Source: Talinum fruticosum (Eukaryota; Streptophyta; Magnoliopsida; Caryophyllales; Talinaceae). From it: 64,000 bases of DNA. The DNA is taken from the NCBI GenBank assembly GCA_021018815.1, contig JAITYX010000059.1:2418001-2482000 (forward strand), given 5' to 3'. Below are positions 52,645 to 64,000 of this stretch, piece by piece. Each line of letters begins with the position of its first letter. Position 1 is the first letter of the stretch. Under the pieces are notes generated by a model, which saw only the letters and a list, made by a program, of their open reading frames with translations, was not told the DNA's origin and ran no database searches. A program made the position numbers and the translations under genes.

Positions 52645-54782
52645 TTACAGAACCAAGGCACTGGCTACCACAAGTACAATCATCCCGTAGAAGAGCTCAT
52701 GTTGAAGTGAGTGTGCTGAACCAAAAATTACATCCAAGAGAAAGGTTAGGAAACACTTCATAAATTCCATGCCAAAAATGAAACAGAATTAGGTAAGCCC
52801 TTTACCTTGATTGGTACTCCTATCAGGTAAATTAGGAGGTGGGGCACTTGATTTATTCGCAATTGTGATTCCCAGATTTGGACAATCCCCTCCGATTGAA
52901 CCTAAACACATTAAATAGTGCAGCTCAACATCGTTGCTTTTCCAGCTAAATAATGGACAAAGACAGCCATTTGAAGGTGCTCAAGAATTGTGAAAGTAGC
53001 ATAGGTGTAGATATGGAAAAAGCTCGATGATTTATATTTTGAGGTCTTACATTCTTTGAAGCAGGGGAAGGTGGCGTTGTTGAAGAGATTGTAGTATCCC
53101 TCTTTGCATTCACATGTGTATTCTAGTCCTGATGTTTTGTTGCATACACCTCCACCGCAGTTAGCCCAATGGCAAGCTACCAAAGCAGAAGAATATACAT
53201 ATTAACTAACCATCTAAACACTGAAAAGATAATCATGATTCTGAAATTTATGATGTTTCAATAGTAATTACGTTCTAAGATTGATGATGTATTTGCCGGA
53301 GTCTCCTTTGATTGAGCTGGGGAGCGGCTTCTGAGCAAGAAAAATCAAGGGTACCTTCACATATATGAGAACAGACAGAGTAATTCACAGATGATGAGTT
53401 CAACAACAGATTTTAATGTACAGTTCAAAAAAAACAACATATTAGTATCCAAAGATAAGTCCGTGTCAGCGTCTGTTCCAATAGAAACAACACGACTCTT
53501 ACAATAAGGCCTTATTCAAGGGAGGAGAATGAAATTGAAACGCGTGGAATGAGAGCTAAGAGCACTTATTCCCCTCATCAGTAAGGTGAGTTTTCTAATA
53601 CATTATCGATCATTACAGAATAACCCTTCGTTCTCATCTGTTGTCTTCTCCATACATTCCTCCGATCATGAAACTTTACAACATAGCCAATGAGAAAATT
53701 TTATCACTGTCTCTTCATTACCCAAATTTATGGATTACTCTATTTACTTCAGTTTTGATTTCACAACTCTGCAAACGGATTCCGAGCAAATTTTACTGAT
53801 TGATAAAAGTAGTAACAAATAGCCTAACCCAAAAATGTCTGCACTTTATCAGCTTCTGTTTTCAGCACTTCACGTCAATCAATATGTCAGAAAAAGATAT
53901 CACAGCATAAACTCAACATTTTTCCATACCAAGAACTCTTCCCAATTCCAATCAATTCTTTTTAAGAAAAAACAAATAATAAAAAAGAAAACTTTGCCAA
54001 TACGATTGAAAACTCACTTGCGTTGGAAGCCAAGCAATGTCAAATGCAAATAATCAATCCTCTCCAACTCACACATTCCCATCTTCTCTCGATTTAATTT
54101 AATTAATGTATTGATGAGTATATGTCAAATTAACTAATCATAAAGTGTAGGTCCATAATCCATTCACAAGCCAGAGTAGTTAGCTCTTTGAAAATTTTAA
54201 ATTTTCCTAGCCGTTTACTGAACCAAAACGGGAAGAGTTTAAAAGTTAAAATTCAAAATACCAAGATAACTTCGATGAAAGGAGAGAGACTGCAAATTAT
54301 ATCGTGGACTCGAGTTTATGTTCACAAGTTAGTACTATATGATCTATAGTACCGGGTTCCATGTTATAAGTACTGGAGAGAGAGAGAGATGAGAGAGACT
54401 AACAGTTGGGGATGACGCAAGGGAGGAACTTGAAATCGGAAGCATTTTTGGAGGAAAAAACTTGCTTCCACCCAGGATCGCATTCACATTCATAATTAGG
54501 GAGGCCAAAATCGTTATCATTCTCAGAAATTTTGCATTTGCCTCTGCCACACCCCACAGTTTTGCAAATATCACCTGCAATCCATCAAATCACATCATAT
54601 AATTATCAGTCAAAACCCACATCTAAAAATGAATAATTGATAACGAATCAGAACAGAAAGAGAGAGCTACCCATGATAGGAGAGAGAAGGGGAGCCAAGA
54701 AGTTGTCGCTGGAGGTGAGAGGAAGGAGGAGAGACACAGTGAAGAGGGCTGCCAAGAGGGTAAGTGTGGAAGTGGAAGCCAT
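52645..54782 (-). CDS. Secreted EGF-like, probably GPI-anchored protein
   Basis: This is a small Cys-rich extracellular protein of a plant family often auto-named 'neurogenic locus notch-like'; its function is not established. Exons on the minus strand: 54782-54671, 54574-54404, 53354-53272, 53176-53051, 52901-52806, 52715-52645. Residues 1-26 are a signal peptide. Cys-rich modules follow: CKTVGCGRGKCK with YECECDPGW, then CHWANCGGGVCNKTSG with YTCECKEGYY. A short Ser/Pro linker precedes a C-terminal hydrophobic segment (MIVLVVASALVL) that ends at the stop, as in GPI signals. Exon 3 is one base short. At CAAAGGAG (minus strand, near 53310) an A is missing; restoring it gives NQKETPANTSSI and the conserved link into PCHWANCGGG. 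Restored length is about 219 aa. Confidence 0.88.
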
Positions 54783-55196
54783 GAATACTGAGTAGTCGTA
54801 ATTTGGACGGTGAGGGAGAAGAAAGGAGAAGGGTATAAGGAGAGACGTGGGATTTGGGTAGGGGGATGGTCGAAGGTAGTTGTGTAAGGCGTCCCTATTA
54901 ATGAGGGGAGGGACTTTGACGATTCGGAAAATGGGATGGCTGCCTGGGTGGCTAAAGGTCCAACTATATTAACGTGAGTGGTGGGCCGTTGGCGGTTGAA
55001 CTTTTTACTGCTTTTTTTATCTTTTAATTTAATTTATTACGCTTAATTAAAATTAAAATTGATCTGATGGAACTAAAACTGACAAGATTGGCTCGAGCTG
55101 AATAACCCGAATTCATACTTAATTCAACATTCGAAATAATTAATTAGAAGTTGACTTAAAATAAAATTTGACTTGAAATGAATTAAAACTAACTCA
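54783..55196. other. EGF-like gene promoter side and spacer
   Basis: Upstream region of the minus-strand EGF-like gene. The first 130 bases are GA-rich on the plus strand (pyrimidine-rich leader). AT-rich spacer follows. Confidence 0.45.
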
Positions 55197-55439
55197 TATT
55201 CCTTCATTTCAAAATATATGTTACTTTAATTAATTTTTTCATTTTTATAATTTTAATGACTGGTTACTAATTTTATCCTTATTAATAATTTTTGTTCTCT
55301 CTTTTTCATTGATTTTTTTATTCACAATGAAATCTTTGGGCAACTTAGTTTTTTAACACAAATTTTATCATGAATTTTGTGGTTTCGTGGTATTATCTCA
55401 TAACCTTGAAGTAACAAGTATTTTGAAGCGGAGGAAATA
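55197..55439. mobile_element. Stowaway-like MITE (copy 2)
   Basis: This element of about 243 bp starts TATTCCTTCATTTCAAAATA and ends ...AAGTATTTTGAAGCGGAGGAAATA; the two ends are imperfect inverted repeats of about 30 bp with TA at the borders. The interior (TTTAATTAATTTTTTCATT, CAACTTAGTTTTTTAACACA) matches copy 1. Confidence 0.8.
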
Positions 55440-56379
55440 CCATTTTAAGATTTCTAGACTAATTATACTATTAATTCTTAATTGAAGACCAAGAGACTAA
55501 TTAATAAACATTTTAAATGATCAAATACATATGACTAACAATTTCAATATGAAATATTTCAAACAAAAAAACAATTTCAATATGAAAAAGAAAAAGGCAA
55601 CTCTTATAAAATATTTTACATTTAAAAAAAATTTTGTTTATTTTTTATTTTTTAAAATTTAATTTTTTTAATTTTAATTTTATATTTTATATTACTTTTT
55701 AAATTTTTTGTTTATTATTTTTATTTTTTGGTATAAAATATTTTATCAAGCATTTTAATTTTTCATTCCAACTTGTCAAAATTTATGCACACATCTATTT
55801 AATTAAAGCCTTATTAAATTTATAATAGTTTATAAATCATAGAAAATGACACAATTTGAGTCCTTTGTTTGGGAGTGTTTTTCAAAAAATTGTATTTTTC
55901 TAATTTTTGGGTCGTTGTTTAGTGGGGGACGGGGGAAAACTAATAATGGTCTTGGACTCTTGGCCTTTAAAGAAAGAAAAAAATAATAATGATGTAGGGG
56001 TATAAATAAAATAACCCATTATTCAATTTCCCCTTCCCATTTAATATCAAGTTTAACCTTTCAATTTAAAAAATAAAACAAGTTATTTTTGTTTTCTTTT
56101 TCTGTTTTGAGCAGGGGTTTCTTTTTGGGTTAATCGAGTTTTAAGTGGGTCTGGGCCTCACTTTGGGCTTGGGCTCCTTTTTGTGAGTTTTTGCATATGA
56201 TTGATTTTGGGCCATTGGGTCATTCCAATGCTGGCCTTTGGACAATTTACATAGCCTAGTCCTTTTGGGATTTTTTTTTTTTTTTGTTTGCAATCAATTC
56301 TACTCCATTTATTTCTACTATTTTCATTGTGAAAATACTTTCATTTAAAGGTTGCCTCATTAATTACCCATGCTAGGAT
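55440..56379. other. AT-rich spacer
   Basis: No gene is supported. Very AT-rich sequence (55600-55750) is followed by a G-containing segment with several GGGCTTGGGC/TTTGGGCC words near 56150-56220. Confidence 0.4.
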
Positions 56380-56601
56380 TATACTCTCTCCATTTTACAA
56401 TACCTTTTGTTTTAATGTTATAAGGGAATATCAAAAAAATATAAAATTTATGACAAAATTTATGTCAAAAAACTAAGTTGCCTCATAATTTCATTGGAAA
56501 TGAAAAAAAAAATTAGTAAGGATAAAATCGGTAAAATAGTAATTAATATGGATTAAAATTGTAAAGTGACAGATATTATAAAATGAAATGAAAAGAGTAT
56601 A
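56380..56601. mobile_element. Stowaway-like MITE (copy 3)
   Basis: This element of about 222 bp starts TATACTCTCTCCATTTTACA and ends ...TAAAATGAAATGAAAAGAGTATA. The inner TTTATGTCAAAAAACTAAGT and GAAAATT-type blocks are the reverse complement of the interior of copies 1 and 2, so it lies in the opposite orientation. Confidence 0.7.
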
Positions 56602-58722
56602 TACACATTTATTTTTATTAAAAGAACTGCCATGTATTTTATTAAATTTTAAATAATATGTCAAATTTAAGACAAAATCATGTCATCCTCCAAGCAACTC
56701 TTGTCTATGGCTAGTTGGCTAGGATTATAATTGCCCAATCTATAGCTACCAATTTTGTGACTATATTTGCACCATCTCCTCTTCAAAAATTCTTTTTCCC
56801 AAATACTTTTCTTTTGGTTTCCATATCTTCATCTCAATTCCATGATTCTATATGTCATATGAGTTGTCTCGTGTAAAAGCATAAAGTCGATAGAAGAATT
56901 TAAAAACATTTCACCCTGAAACACATTAACAATATATAACATAATATGATATAAATATGCTTCTTAAATTGAAATTTATCACCACGAATCAATTAGATCA
57001 CCTCTTTTAAAGATATGTACAATTGTTACAGCTTCATTTGTTAATTGTCACTGTTTATCAATTATCATTTACTTCAGAGTCATTTACGCCTCTAATAATT
57101 GTTGGTAAAGAGTTGGATTCGAATCCTGCTTGTATCCAAAAAGGGGATGGGGGTGGGGGTGGAATTGGGGAAGTAAAACCCTGGCCTTGGGATTGGAGAG
57201 ATGATAGGAATGGGTGTAAAATAAATTCCATTCCCTATGGTTTTGTTTTGTTGTAAACAAAGGAGCACTTAAATAAGAGTTGCCATCCCCACGTGCCCTT
57301 GCCCATGTTCTCTTTCATAGTCCCTAACTTTCTAATGTGGTCCTTCTTACTACTACATCTAGGACTACCCCCTTACATCCCCCATGACCCCCAAAAAAAT
57401 GCCCTTAAAACGGCCACCCACCGTTCACATTGACCAGAAGTATTTTACAAGGATTCTTGAATCTTGCTCACATGCCCCCTCTCTTGACCATTTTGGAAAC
57501 ACACAACTTGCCAATTTACTAAACTGCCCTTTACTTTGGACCTCATGTGAATGTGATAGTCCACCATGTATTTTCTCCTGAATTATTCCAACTTGGGTGT
57601 CAAATTTATATACCATTGATGACCTAATTCTTATTTTTCAACAAGCTATCTTGTCAGCTTAATGCTAGAATTATTTGGCTGTTGGATAAAGATTTTTGAC
57701 AAACTATACAAGTCTTTTTCAATGTAAATTTTGAAATATATATCTCTACAACTACTTTATAACAAGTGTAAAGTTATGTTACGAGTATCGTATATTAGTG
57801 AACCTTCTACAAATTAATATTAGTTACTATTTACTAAAGTTATGTGATTGTCGATCAACTAATAATATAAAAAAATATAACTAATAAACTAAGTAGAGAG
57901 AAAATTAAAAGACGGATAAGATATTTTTTTTTTTGATAAAAAGACACTTTTGCATGAAATTAGAAAAGGTGGGTATTATTGCAAGCAAATGATATGGCAT
58001 TCAATGCCTACATATTTGTTGGTATACAATACAACTACGTATTATGAGTGTCAATTTTAAATTACTAATTAAATTAAATTTATTAGGATTGATTCGAAAT
58101 GAAATTTATATTAGTATTTATAATAGAGTTTAACTTATTTAAACTATTTCGAGTTTATTTAAGTTCATTTCAACTCATTTTATAAAGAATAACTAATCAT
58201 TTCAACTCATTCCAACTCATAACAGTTATAACAGTAATAATAACTAATTATTTTATTTTATTTCTGCTGTAATAATTAATTTTAACAATAGTTTCGAATA
58301 TGTCCTTAATACACTTGAAACAAGAGAAGGAGAAAGGGGTAAAGATGGAAATGAAGGAAAAAAGATAGAATATATTCTCCAATATAATTAATAGGAAAAG
58401 CTAGCAAAGCAGATTAGTAGATAACCGAACAGTAGCTGAGCTTCCTCTGAGCTTCTGCTTCCTCCTGCTCAACAATAATAAACACTCCATTTGCCAGGCA
58501 AAAACAAAAACTTAATGGCTTAGGCCTTTAGTAGAAGCTGTTAATTGACAGTTGTAGATGAGAGAGAATGAGATGATAAAACAGTGCACTGCATAAATGC
58601 AGAATCAATCGTACAGATAGAAACACAAACCACCAACCACTGACATGAATTGACCAGATCATCTCCTCCTCCTCCACCGTCTTCTCCCTCTCCCCTTACA
58701 GACTCATTCTGAGTTTTCATCA
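56602..58722. other. IQD upstream spacer
   Basis: No gene is supported. A GGGGATGGGGGTGGGGGTGG tract lies near 57143-57163 and a T-rich tract near 57922-57935. The region near 58130-58300 shares TTCAACTCATT and TAACAGTTATAACAG words with other spacers in the window. The last 80 bases are a CTCC-rich leader just before the IQD ATG. Confidence 0.4.
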
Positions 58723-60766
58723 ATGGGGAAGACTGGGAAATGGTTCAAGAGCTTCTGGGCAACAAAGAAAGATCAGAATAAGAAGAACACTAGTTCACCA
58801 ACCACCCATTCTTCCGACCATCAAAGTAATCAAAATCCTACAACCCCGGTGGTCACACCCAGGCCGGCTACTCCAACTAAGGAGAAGAAGAGATGGAGCT
58901 TCCGTAGATCATCTGCCGCCAGCCCCAACAAGGACCCGAACCCTGTGGAGGAGAATGTCACCACTCCGCCCCCACTGCCCCTCCCCTGAGCCGGAGGAGA
59001 AGCCCTCATTAGCGGAGGTGGTGGCGCCTGATGTGGCTGCACCAGTGCCAGTGACCGATGCCGGGGACAATGCGGTAGCTGTACTAGAAGAAGCTGCCGC
59101 GATCAAGATTCAATCGATGTTCCGCTCTTATTTGGTATAAACTTCATTTCCAAAATTATATATAAAAATCCAGCATAAGTATCGTGTTGAGTCAGATATA
59201 ACAGTCTTACCCTTGTAAAAAAAGTGTGATTGTGATGTATGTATTAATATATGCAGGCTAGAAAAGCGTTGAAGGCATTAAGAGGATTGGTGAAGTTACA
59301 GGCATTGGTGAGGGGGCACCTGGTGCGGAAGCAGGCGACAGCAACTCTGAGATGTATGCAGGCATTGGTGACGGCTCAGGCTCGAGCCCGAGCTCAGAGG
59401 ATCAGATCCGCAGAAGACGGGAAGACGATGAATCATAGGAATTCTACTCATAGGAGAAACAGTCATGACAAGATCAAACATCCTTATCATGTAAGTCTTG
59501 CTGCTCCTACATTGACTCTTTTTTTAATGCTGTGATCAGTTCCTTAATTGTCATGTTTCCAAGATGATTAAGACCTTAATCATAATAAAATCATGCTAGA
59601 TTAAGGGTCATTCAAGGTTCACATAACAGTTTCTTGCATTGAATTTAATAGTATGTAAATTAGTCAAGAAGAATTTGAAAACTGAAGCTTTTTAACGAAT
59701 TAATTGAAGAAATCACGAGGGATTGTGTTGATCTACACCAACACAGTGTCCCACCAATACACTGTTTATATGGGGTTAGAAGGTCAGATTTTGTAGCCTG
59801 TGACAATTCAACTAAACTTTTTATTTTGTAGTCAACTATAATTCAATGTCGAAATCTTGTTTAAAAAATGAAATTTCTCGGAAATCTTGCTTGAGAACGA
59901 TATTTTCAACTGTACGAAAGTGATTATTCACTAAACTTAAAGAACAATCCAATGCAGGATATGGAGGAGAACATCAAAATAGTAGAAATGGATGATGGAG
60001 AATATTACAAGTCAAACATAAAGAGCAGGAACAGCTACTCAATGTCGAGCCAACAGCAAGCGATGAACGATCGAGCTGATGACAAAATCTCAACATACTA
60101 CTGTTCTCAAAGGGCATACACAAAGGCAGACTACCAACAAATCTCCCCTGCACCCTCAGCCATCACGGACATGAGCCCGCGAACCTGCAGTGGCCATTTC
60201 GAGGACTACACCTTTGCCACAGCCCAAAGCAGTCCGCAGTGCTACTCTGTCATGTCTAGACCAGACCCATCAGGCAAGACCCCCTTCGCCTTCCCCAGGC
60301 TCGATAATTATGCAGAGACAATGTCATATGACTATCCACTTTACCCCAACTACATGGCCAACACCGAGTCATCAAGAGCCAAGGTGCGGTCCCAGAGCGC
60401 ACCCAAGCAGAGGCCCGAGTTTGAGAGGCAGCCTAGCCGGGGCGAAGGGCCTCCGTTGAAGGCCGGGGATCCCCAGGGGGCCCGGATGCAGCGGTCCTCG
60501 TCACATGTGGGGTCCACCGGTCAGACCCTTCAGTACCCCTGGTCAATCAAGCTAGATAAGTCGACAATTTCACTTGTTGACAGCGAATGTGGATCCAACT
60601 GCTCGCTCCTCACTAATGCCAACTATTGCAGATCTGTTGTTTCATATGATGTAAGTCAATCAGTAATCACCATTGCCTTCATTAACAAATTCTTTTAACA
60701 TTCAATTATCCATAATTGACATCTAAATACTGTAATCTTCTTCTGAAAATGCAGCCTAGGTGCTGA
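58723..60766 (+). CDS. IQD (IQ67-domain) calmodulin-binding protein
   Basis: This is a basic scaffold protein; IQD family members bind calmodulin and microtubules or the nucleus and shape cell growth. Exons: 58723-59134, 59257-59490, 59958-60650, 60755-60766. The protein begins [16 protein letters not shown], the usual IQD start. The IQ67 region spans the first intron, with [14 protein letters not shown] in exon 1 and [20 protein letters not shown] in exon 2. The intron sits at the position characteristic of the family. It then has [20 protein letters not shown] and a long Ser-rich tail with [13 protein letters not shown] and [14 protein letters not shown]. Exon 1 (412 nt) is out of frame: the raw frame stops at TGA near 58989, while the IQ frame opens from 58955. 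Two missing C bases, in CCGCCCCCACTG and TGCCCCTCCC near 58970-58985, would restore it. A single extra base would also fit. Restored length is about 450 aa. Confidence 0.93.
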
Positions 60767-62923
60767 AATTGCTCGTTTCAGTAAACTCGCATCGATTGAT
60801 CATCGATCAAGTATGAAGTCAGTAGCATTTCAGGAAAGAAGACACTGAAATTTGCCCAGAAACTGTTTTGATTTGTCCTTTTTTTCTGGTGTGGTAATTA
60901 AAGAGTGAGCTACATGTATTAATACGTTGATTTCCCCGTGTAGAGTTTTTTTTTTTTTTTGACATTCAACAGCGTTGTATTTCTTGATCTTCCATGTGTT
61001 CCTGATCAGAGTGCTAAAAAAAACTTTGATCTGACATAAGTGCAGATTCTGTAGAGATTATATTCGGATTTATTAGTCATATACTACATGACTACTGGAT
61101 ATTTGTCTATGGATTTAAGTGTTTTATTACATGTAATTTATTCTCTTTGTTTTATTCAAAATCATTTTATTGTGATGGCCTCCTTCTAACTACTTTTGTC
61201 TACATACATTAGAGGAATTATCGATAATCATTTGTTCTTGTTCTAAAACTAAGACACATCCTCCCCCGGTTCTTCCGGGCTAATGATGATGATTAATTAA
61301 TAATTAGAGACACTTAATTAATCGAGGGTCCTACTGCATAATGGGGCTCGAAAAATTGATGCAATGCACTTGACCTGGTCCTGGTCAATGCACCAGATCG
61401 TGGTTGAACCATTAATACATCATATCATATCGAATCGGACCTTTTAAGTGTTCAAAATATATCGGGTCAGATTTTAAACTTCCTTACTTCCACCAAAAAA
61501 AAATTCACTCACTTTGTTATCCTTCTTTCCGTCCATTTTGTCACACCATTGTTTTTTCTTTTCATTTTGATGAAAATTCATACCATAACTTTGAAAGTGA
61601 GTCACAATTTTTGTTCACACAAAATTGTGCTTATTTGACTGAAAGTTAAATTATAGATGTCGGTTTTTAGATGAGTGACCAATTTTAATAAATTTTCATC
61701 ATCCTTACAAATTAAGTTCAAGGGACAGTGTTATGTGGCAAGATGGTAACCATGGAAGGACATGGACATAGTATATAAATCTTCTTAACTATCAAGTGAG
61801 TGTCGGTATAGTGACAAATACTCTACACTTTCATCATTTTTATTAGAGTTTGAACTCAATTGAAATTACCTCTGAAATAAAAGTTTAATCGGATAGCCCG
61901 TATTTACCGTTAAAAAATTAATCTTCTTAACCTCCATTCCCATGAAATTCATGTGTAGTGACGGGGAGGGAGAGAGATGGGTTGGTGGAATTAATTTGGT
62001 GAAGTTTGCGGCATGTGGATGGTCTCCAAAGAAAAGGCCAAGAAGAGACTCACAAGAGGGCCCAGAGCCGAATGTCTAGTTAGCACCGCCATCAATCCCA
62101 GATGTGACTTGTGAGTTTGGTTGGGTTCACTGCAAAAATACAGGGTTCTTCCTTATTGGGCTTATTCTTTTTATCCCTTCTGATTCTGGCCTGCTTTCAA
62201 TGACACACCAATTGCTCAATTTTAGAAGATCAGGTTCCGATTAATTCAGGTCGGATTAGACAGATTCTAACTATCGAGTCGGATAAAATTTTACTAACGT
62301 TGCCTATCCTTAGTAACAAGTGATCAAGATAAAAATTTTCTACGTCTAAAAATTTGAATCTGGCCACCACCATATTGAATTATTCTACAACTATGATACA
62401 AAGGAGCACTTCAAGCTCAAAAGCTTCTGCACAAGTAAATTAATATACAAAAAGACGGTATTGCCCTTCAATCATTATTTTGAACTTCTGGTTGAATTGA
62501 TCCCTAGACAAGAAAATATGACCTCTGTAAATTAGATCTATATTACATGAAACTTGCCGTAATAAGCGATGTACATATAAAATCACTTGTTACATACATC
62601 CAGTGTAATCGATAAATGGATAGAGAGCACCTATGATTCCATAACTTGGAAAACTTGTCCTTTTGGAAACTTGTCCCTTGTATTCTACTTCATAACTTGA
62701 CAAATCGATCACTTGATTAATTTAGGGTCCACCCCCATGAACTAATAGTGCCAAGAAGCTGTAGATTAGCTTAATCAACTTGATTAATGACTTGATCATC
62801 ATTTTTTCGATTAATTAGTTGATCAGCTTAGTTTGGTCCAAACCAATTAGTCGCAGTTTCTTTATCTTTTGGTCCAAATGAGCCACAAAGGATAGTAATA
62901 ATTTCGTGAATTAGTTAATTAGG
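60767..62923. other. IQD 3'UTR and spacer
   Basis: The first 300 bases or so are probably IQD 3'UTR, with a T run near 60946-60960. The rest is AT-rich spacer without a supported gene. It runs into the 3'UTR of the convergent sulfate transporter. Confidence 0.45.
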
Positions 62924-63945
62924 TCAAACATTGTTTGCTTGAGCAGTAACTTTATCCGCAGTGGTAATTGTGTGGCTGGCTTGCATCATGAATTGACAAG
63001 CTCTTACTGCTTCAGCCACAGTGGGATTTATGCATTCCTCACCAAACACGTTTAAGGAGCCTGAAACGTGCATTTTCTTCATCACTTCACTTCCTGGGTT
63101 TGCTAATACCACCTACAGTTGTATAATTAATTAACAACACGATTAATTAATATATACAGAGTTAAAAGAAGAACGAGACGATTAATATAGTGCTTAATAC
63201 TTAATACCTTTCTCTGTTCCAAAATAACAGTCCCGTTTAAAAGTAAAAGTTTCATTTACATCTTACATAAAAGGGCCTCTTACTTTGAGATCGATATTTT
63301 TTTTCTTTTTGGAACGGAGATGTTACATTCGGTGTGGCGTAAGACTTGTATACTAAACATAAAAGTTATAGTGTAGGATTAGTGTACCTTTAAATTCTTT
63401 ATGTCAATGAGTTTCTTTACTTGCCGTAATGTTTCAATTCCACTTGTGTCAATGGTACTAACAGCTGCCAATTTGTGTCAAGTTAGAGGAATTTTATGCC
63501 AAAGTGACAAGAATTTTTAGTCAAGGAAGCAAAAGGTCCTTTATTTAACTTAAAATATATTTGACGAATGAAATTAAATTATGTAAAATTACTAAATTAG
63601 GATTGTCTTTTTGTATTAGTTTGCATAGTTGACAATTTCTATAACCCAATAATTGATTATAATTATTATAAATTTACAACTTTAGCTATTTAACCCGGAT
63701 TACCTTTCTCTTTTTTCCCCTTTTTTTCTTGTTTGTTTTGTGATGCACATATATATGAGCATGTTTGTAAGCATAATCATAAGATTTTTTTTGGAAAGAA
63801 ATAATCATAAGATCGTATGAAACAAATTACTACAAGTGTTTTAGTTAAATTAAATTTACCTCCCATATCCAGAATTACATACTGTAATTCGGGTTCCCCT
63901 GAAGATTCAATCCTATCTTCTTCGTCATCAATCCACCTTATAATT
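62924..63945 (-). CDS. Sulfate transporter, C-terminal STAS domain (partial)
   Basis: This is the 3' end of a SULTR/SLC26-type proton-sulfate symporter that continues beyond the window. Exons on the minus strand: 63945-63860, 63464-63388, 63112-62924, with matching phases (split G/A codon joined as GA). The STAS domain shows IIRWIDDEEDRIESSGEPEL, then YVILDMG, then AVSTIDTSGIETLRQVKKLI and VVLANPGSEVMKKM. The Ser/Thr of the DTSG loop corresponds to the conserved STAS nucleotide-loop region. The C terminus ends TTADKVTAQANNV, unlike the tails I recall, so the subgroup is left open. No frame break is seen in the visible exons. Confidence 0.92.
63211..63324. mobile_element. Short MITE in the SULTR intron
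   Basis: TCTCTGTTCCAAAA near 63213 and its near-complement TTTTTGGAACGGAGA near 63308 form 13 of 14-bp inverted ends around about 110 bp. The ends resemble Stowaway-type CTCCGTTCC termini. It lies in the last visible intron, away from the splice sites. Confidence 0.55.
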
Positions 63946-64000
63946 CTGCATATGTTACCATCAAGTATCAAAAATATCATCCACTAGGAATGATTCATGT

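Noticed and set aside
57095..57135. tRNA-like box B (GGATTCGAATCC) near the IQD upstream region
   Set aside because: No box A at the right spacing and no acceptor or anticodon stem can be drawn; the palindrome alone is not enough.

Overview
This window is nuclear DNA from a flowering plant, most probably a eudicot. The evidence is spliced genes with GT-AG introns, AT-rich introns and spacers, typical plant families (CNGC, laccase, NPH3, MSL, IQD, DUF828/FORKED, SULTR, cpRNP), Stowaway-type MITEs and CT microsatellites in leaders. The species cannot be told from what I can see. I rebuilt ten protein-coding genes exon by exon. I found no rRNA gene, intact tRNA gene or CRISPR array.

Layout. 1-3267: upstream spacer with a 132-137 bp tandem duplication. 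3268-7731 (+): cyclic nucleotide-gated channel, 7 exons. 7732-12156: repeat-rich spacer with a 1.0 kb foldback element carrying a nested retroposon, and a second imperfect inverted repeat. 12157-14615 (-): chloroplast ribonucleoprotein with two RRMs. 15961-18287 (+): laccase. 18810-21778 (-): NPH3/RPT2-like BTB protein, convergent with the laccase. 21779-29496: the transposon-rich part, with a CACTA end, a non-LTR RT remnant, tandem repeats and a CGGTTC-type satellite. 29497-34795 (+): CDC48/p97 AAA ATPase. 36851-about 40664 (+): MscS-like mechanosensitive channel. 44267-48677 (-): FORKED/VAN3-binding-like DUF828 plus PH-like protein. 52645-54782 (-): secreted, probably GPI-anchored EGF-like protein. 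58723-60766 (+): IQD calmodulin-binding protein. 62924-63945 (-): 3' end of a sulfate transporter that runs off the window.

The genes are ordinary housekeeping and developmental genes with separate jobs (ion channels, organelle RNA processing, lignin-type oxidation, phototropism signalling, protein unfolding, vein patterning, calmodulin scaffolding, sulfate transport). Nothing suggests an operon-like cluster or a new multi-gene system.

The most striking signal is that eight of the nine complete genes read correctly only if single bases are restored. I count about 13-14 net -1 events, most at homopolymers, while splice sites, domains and codon sense are otherwise intact. Where both flanking splice phases are fixed, the exon length is short by exactly one base. 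This points to systematic homopolymer undercalling in the assembly rather than to pseudogenes. The CDS entries below follow the restored reading frames and say where each break lies.
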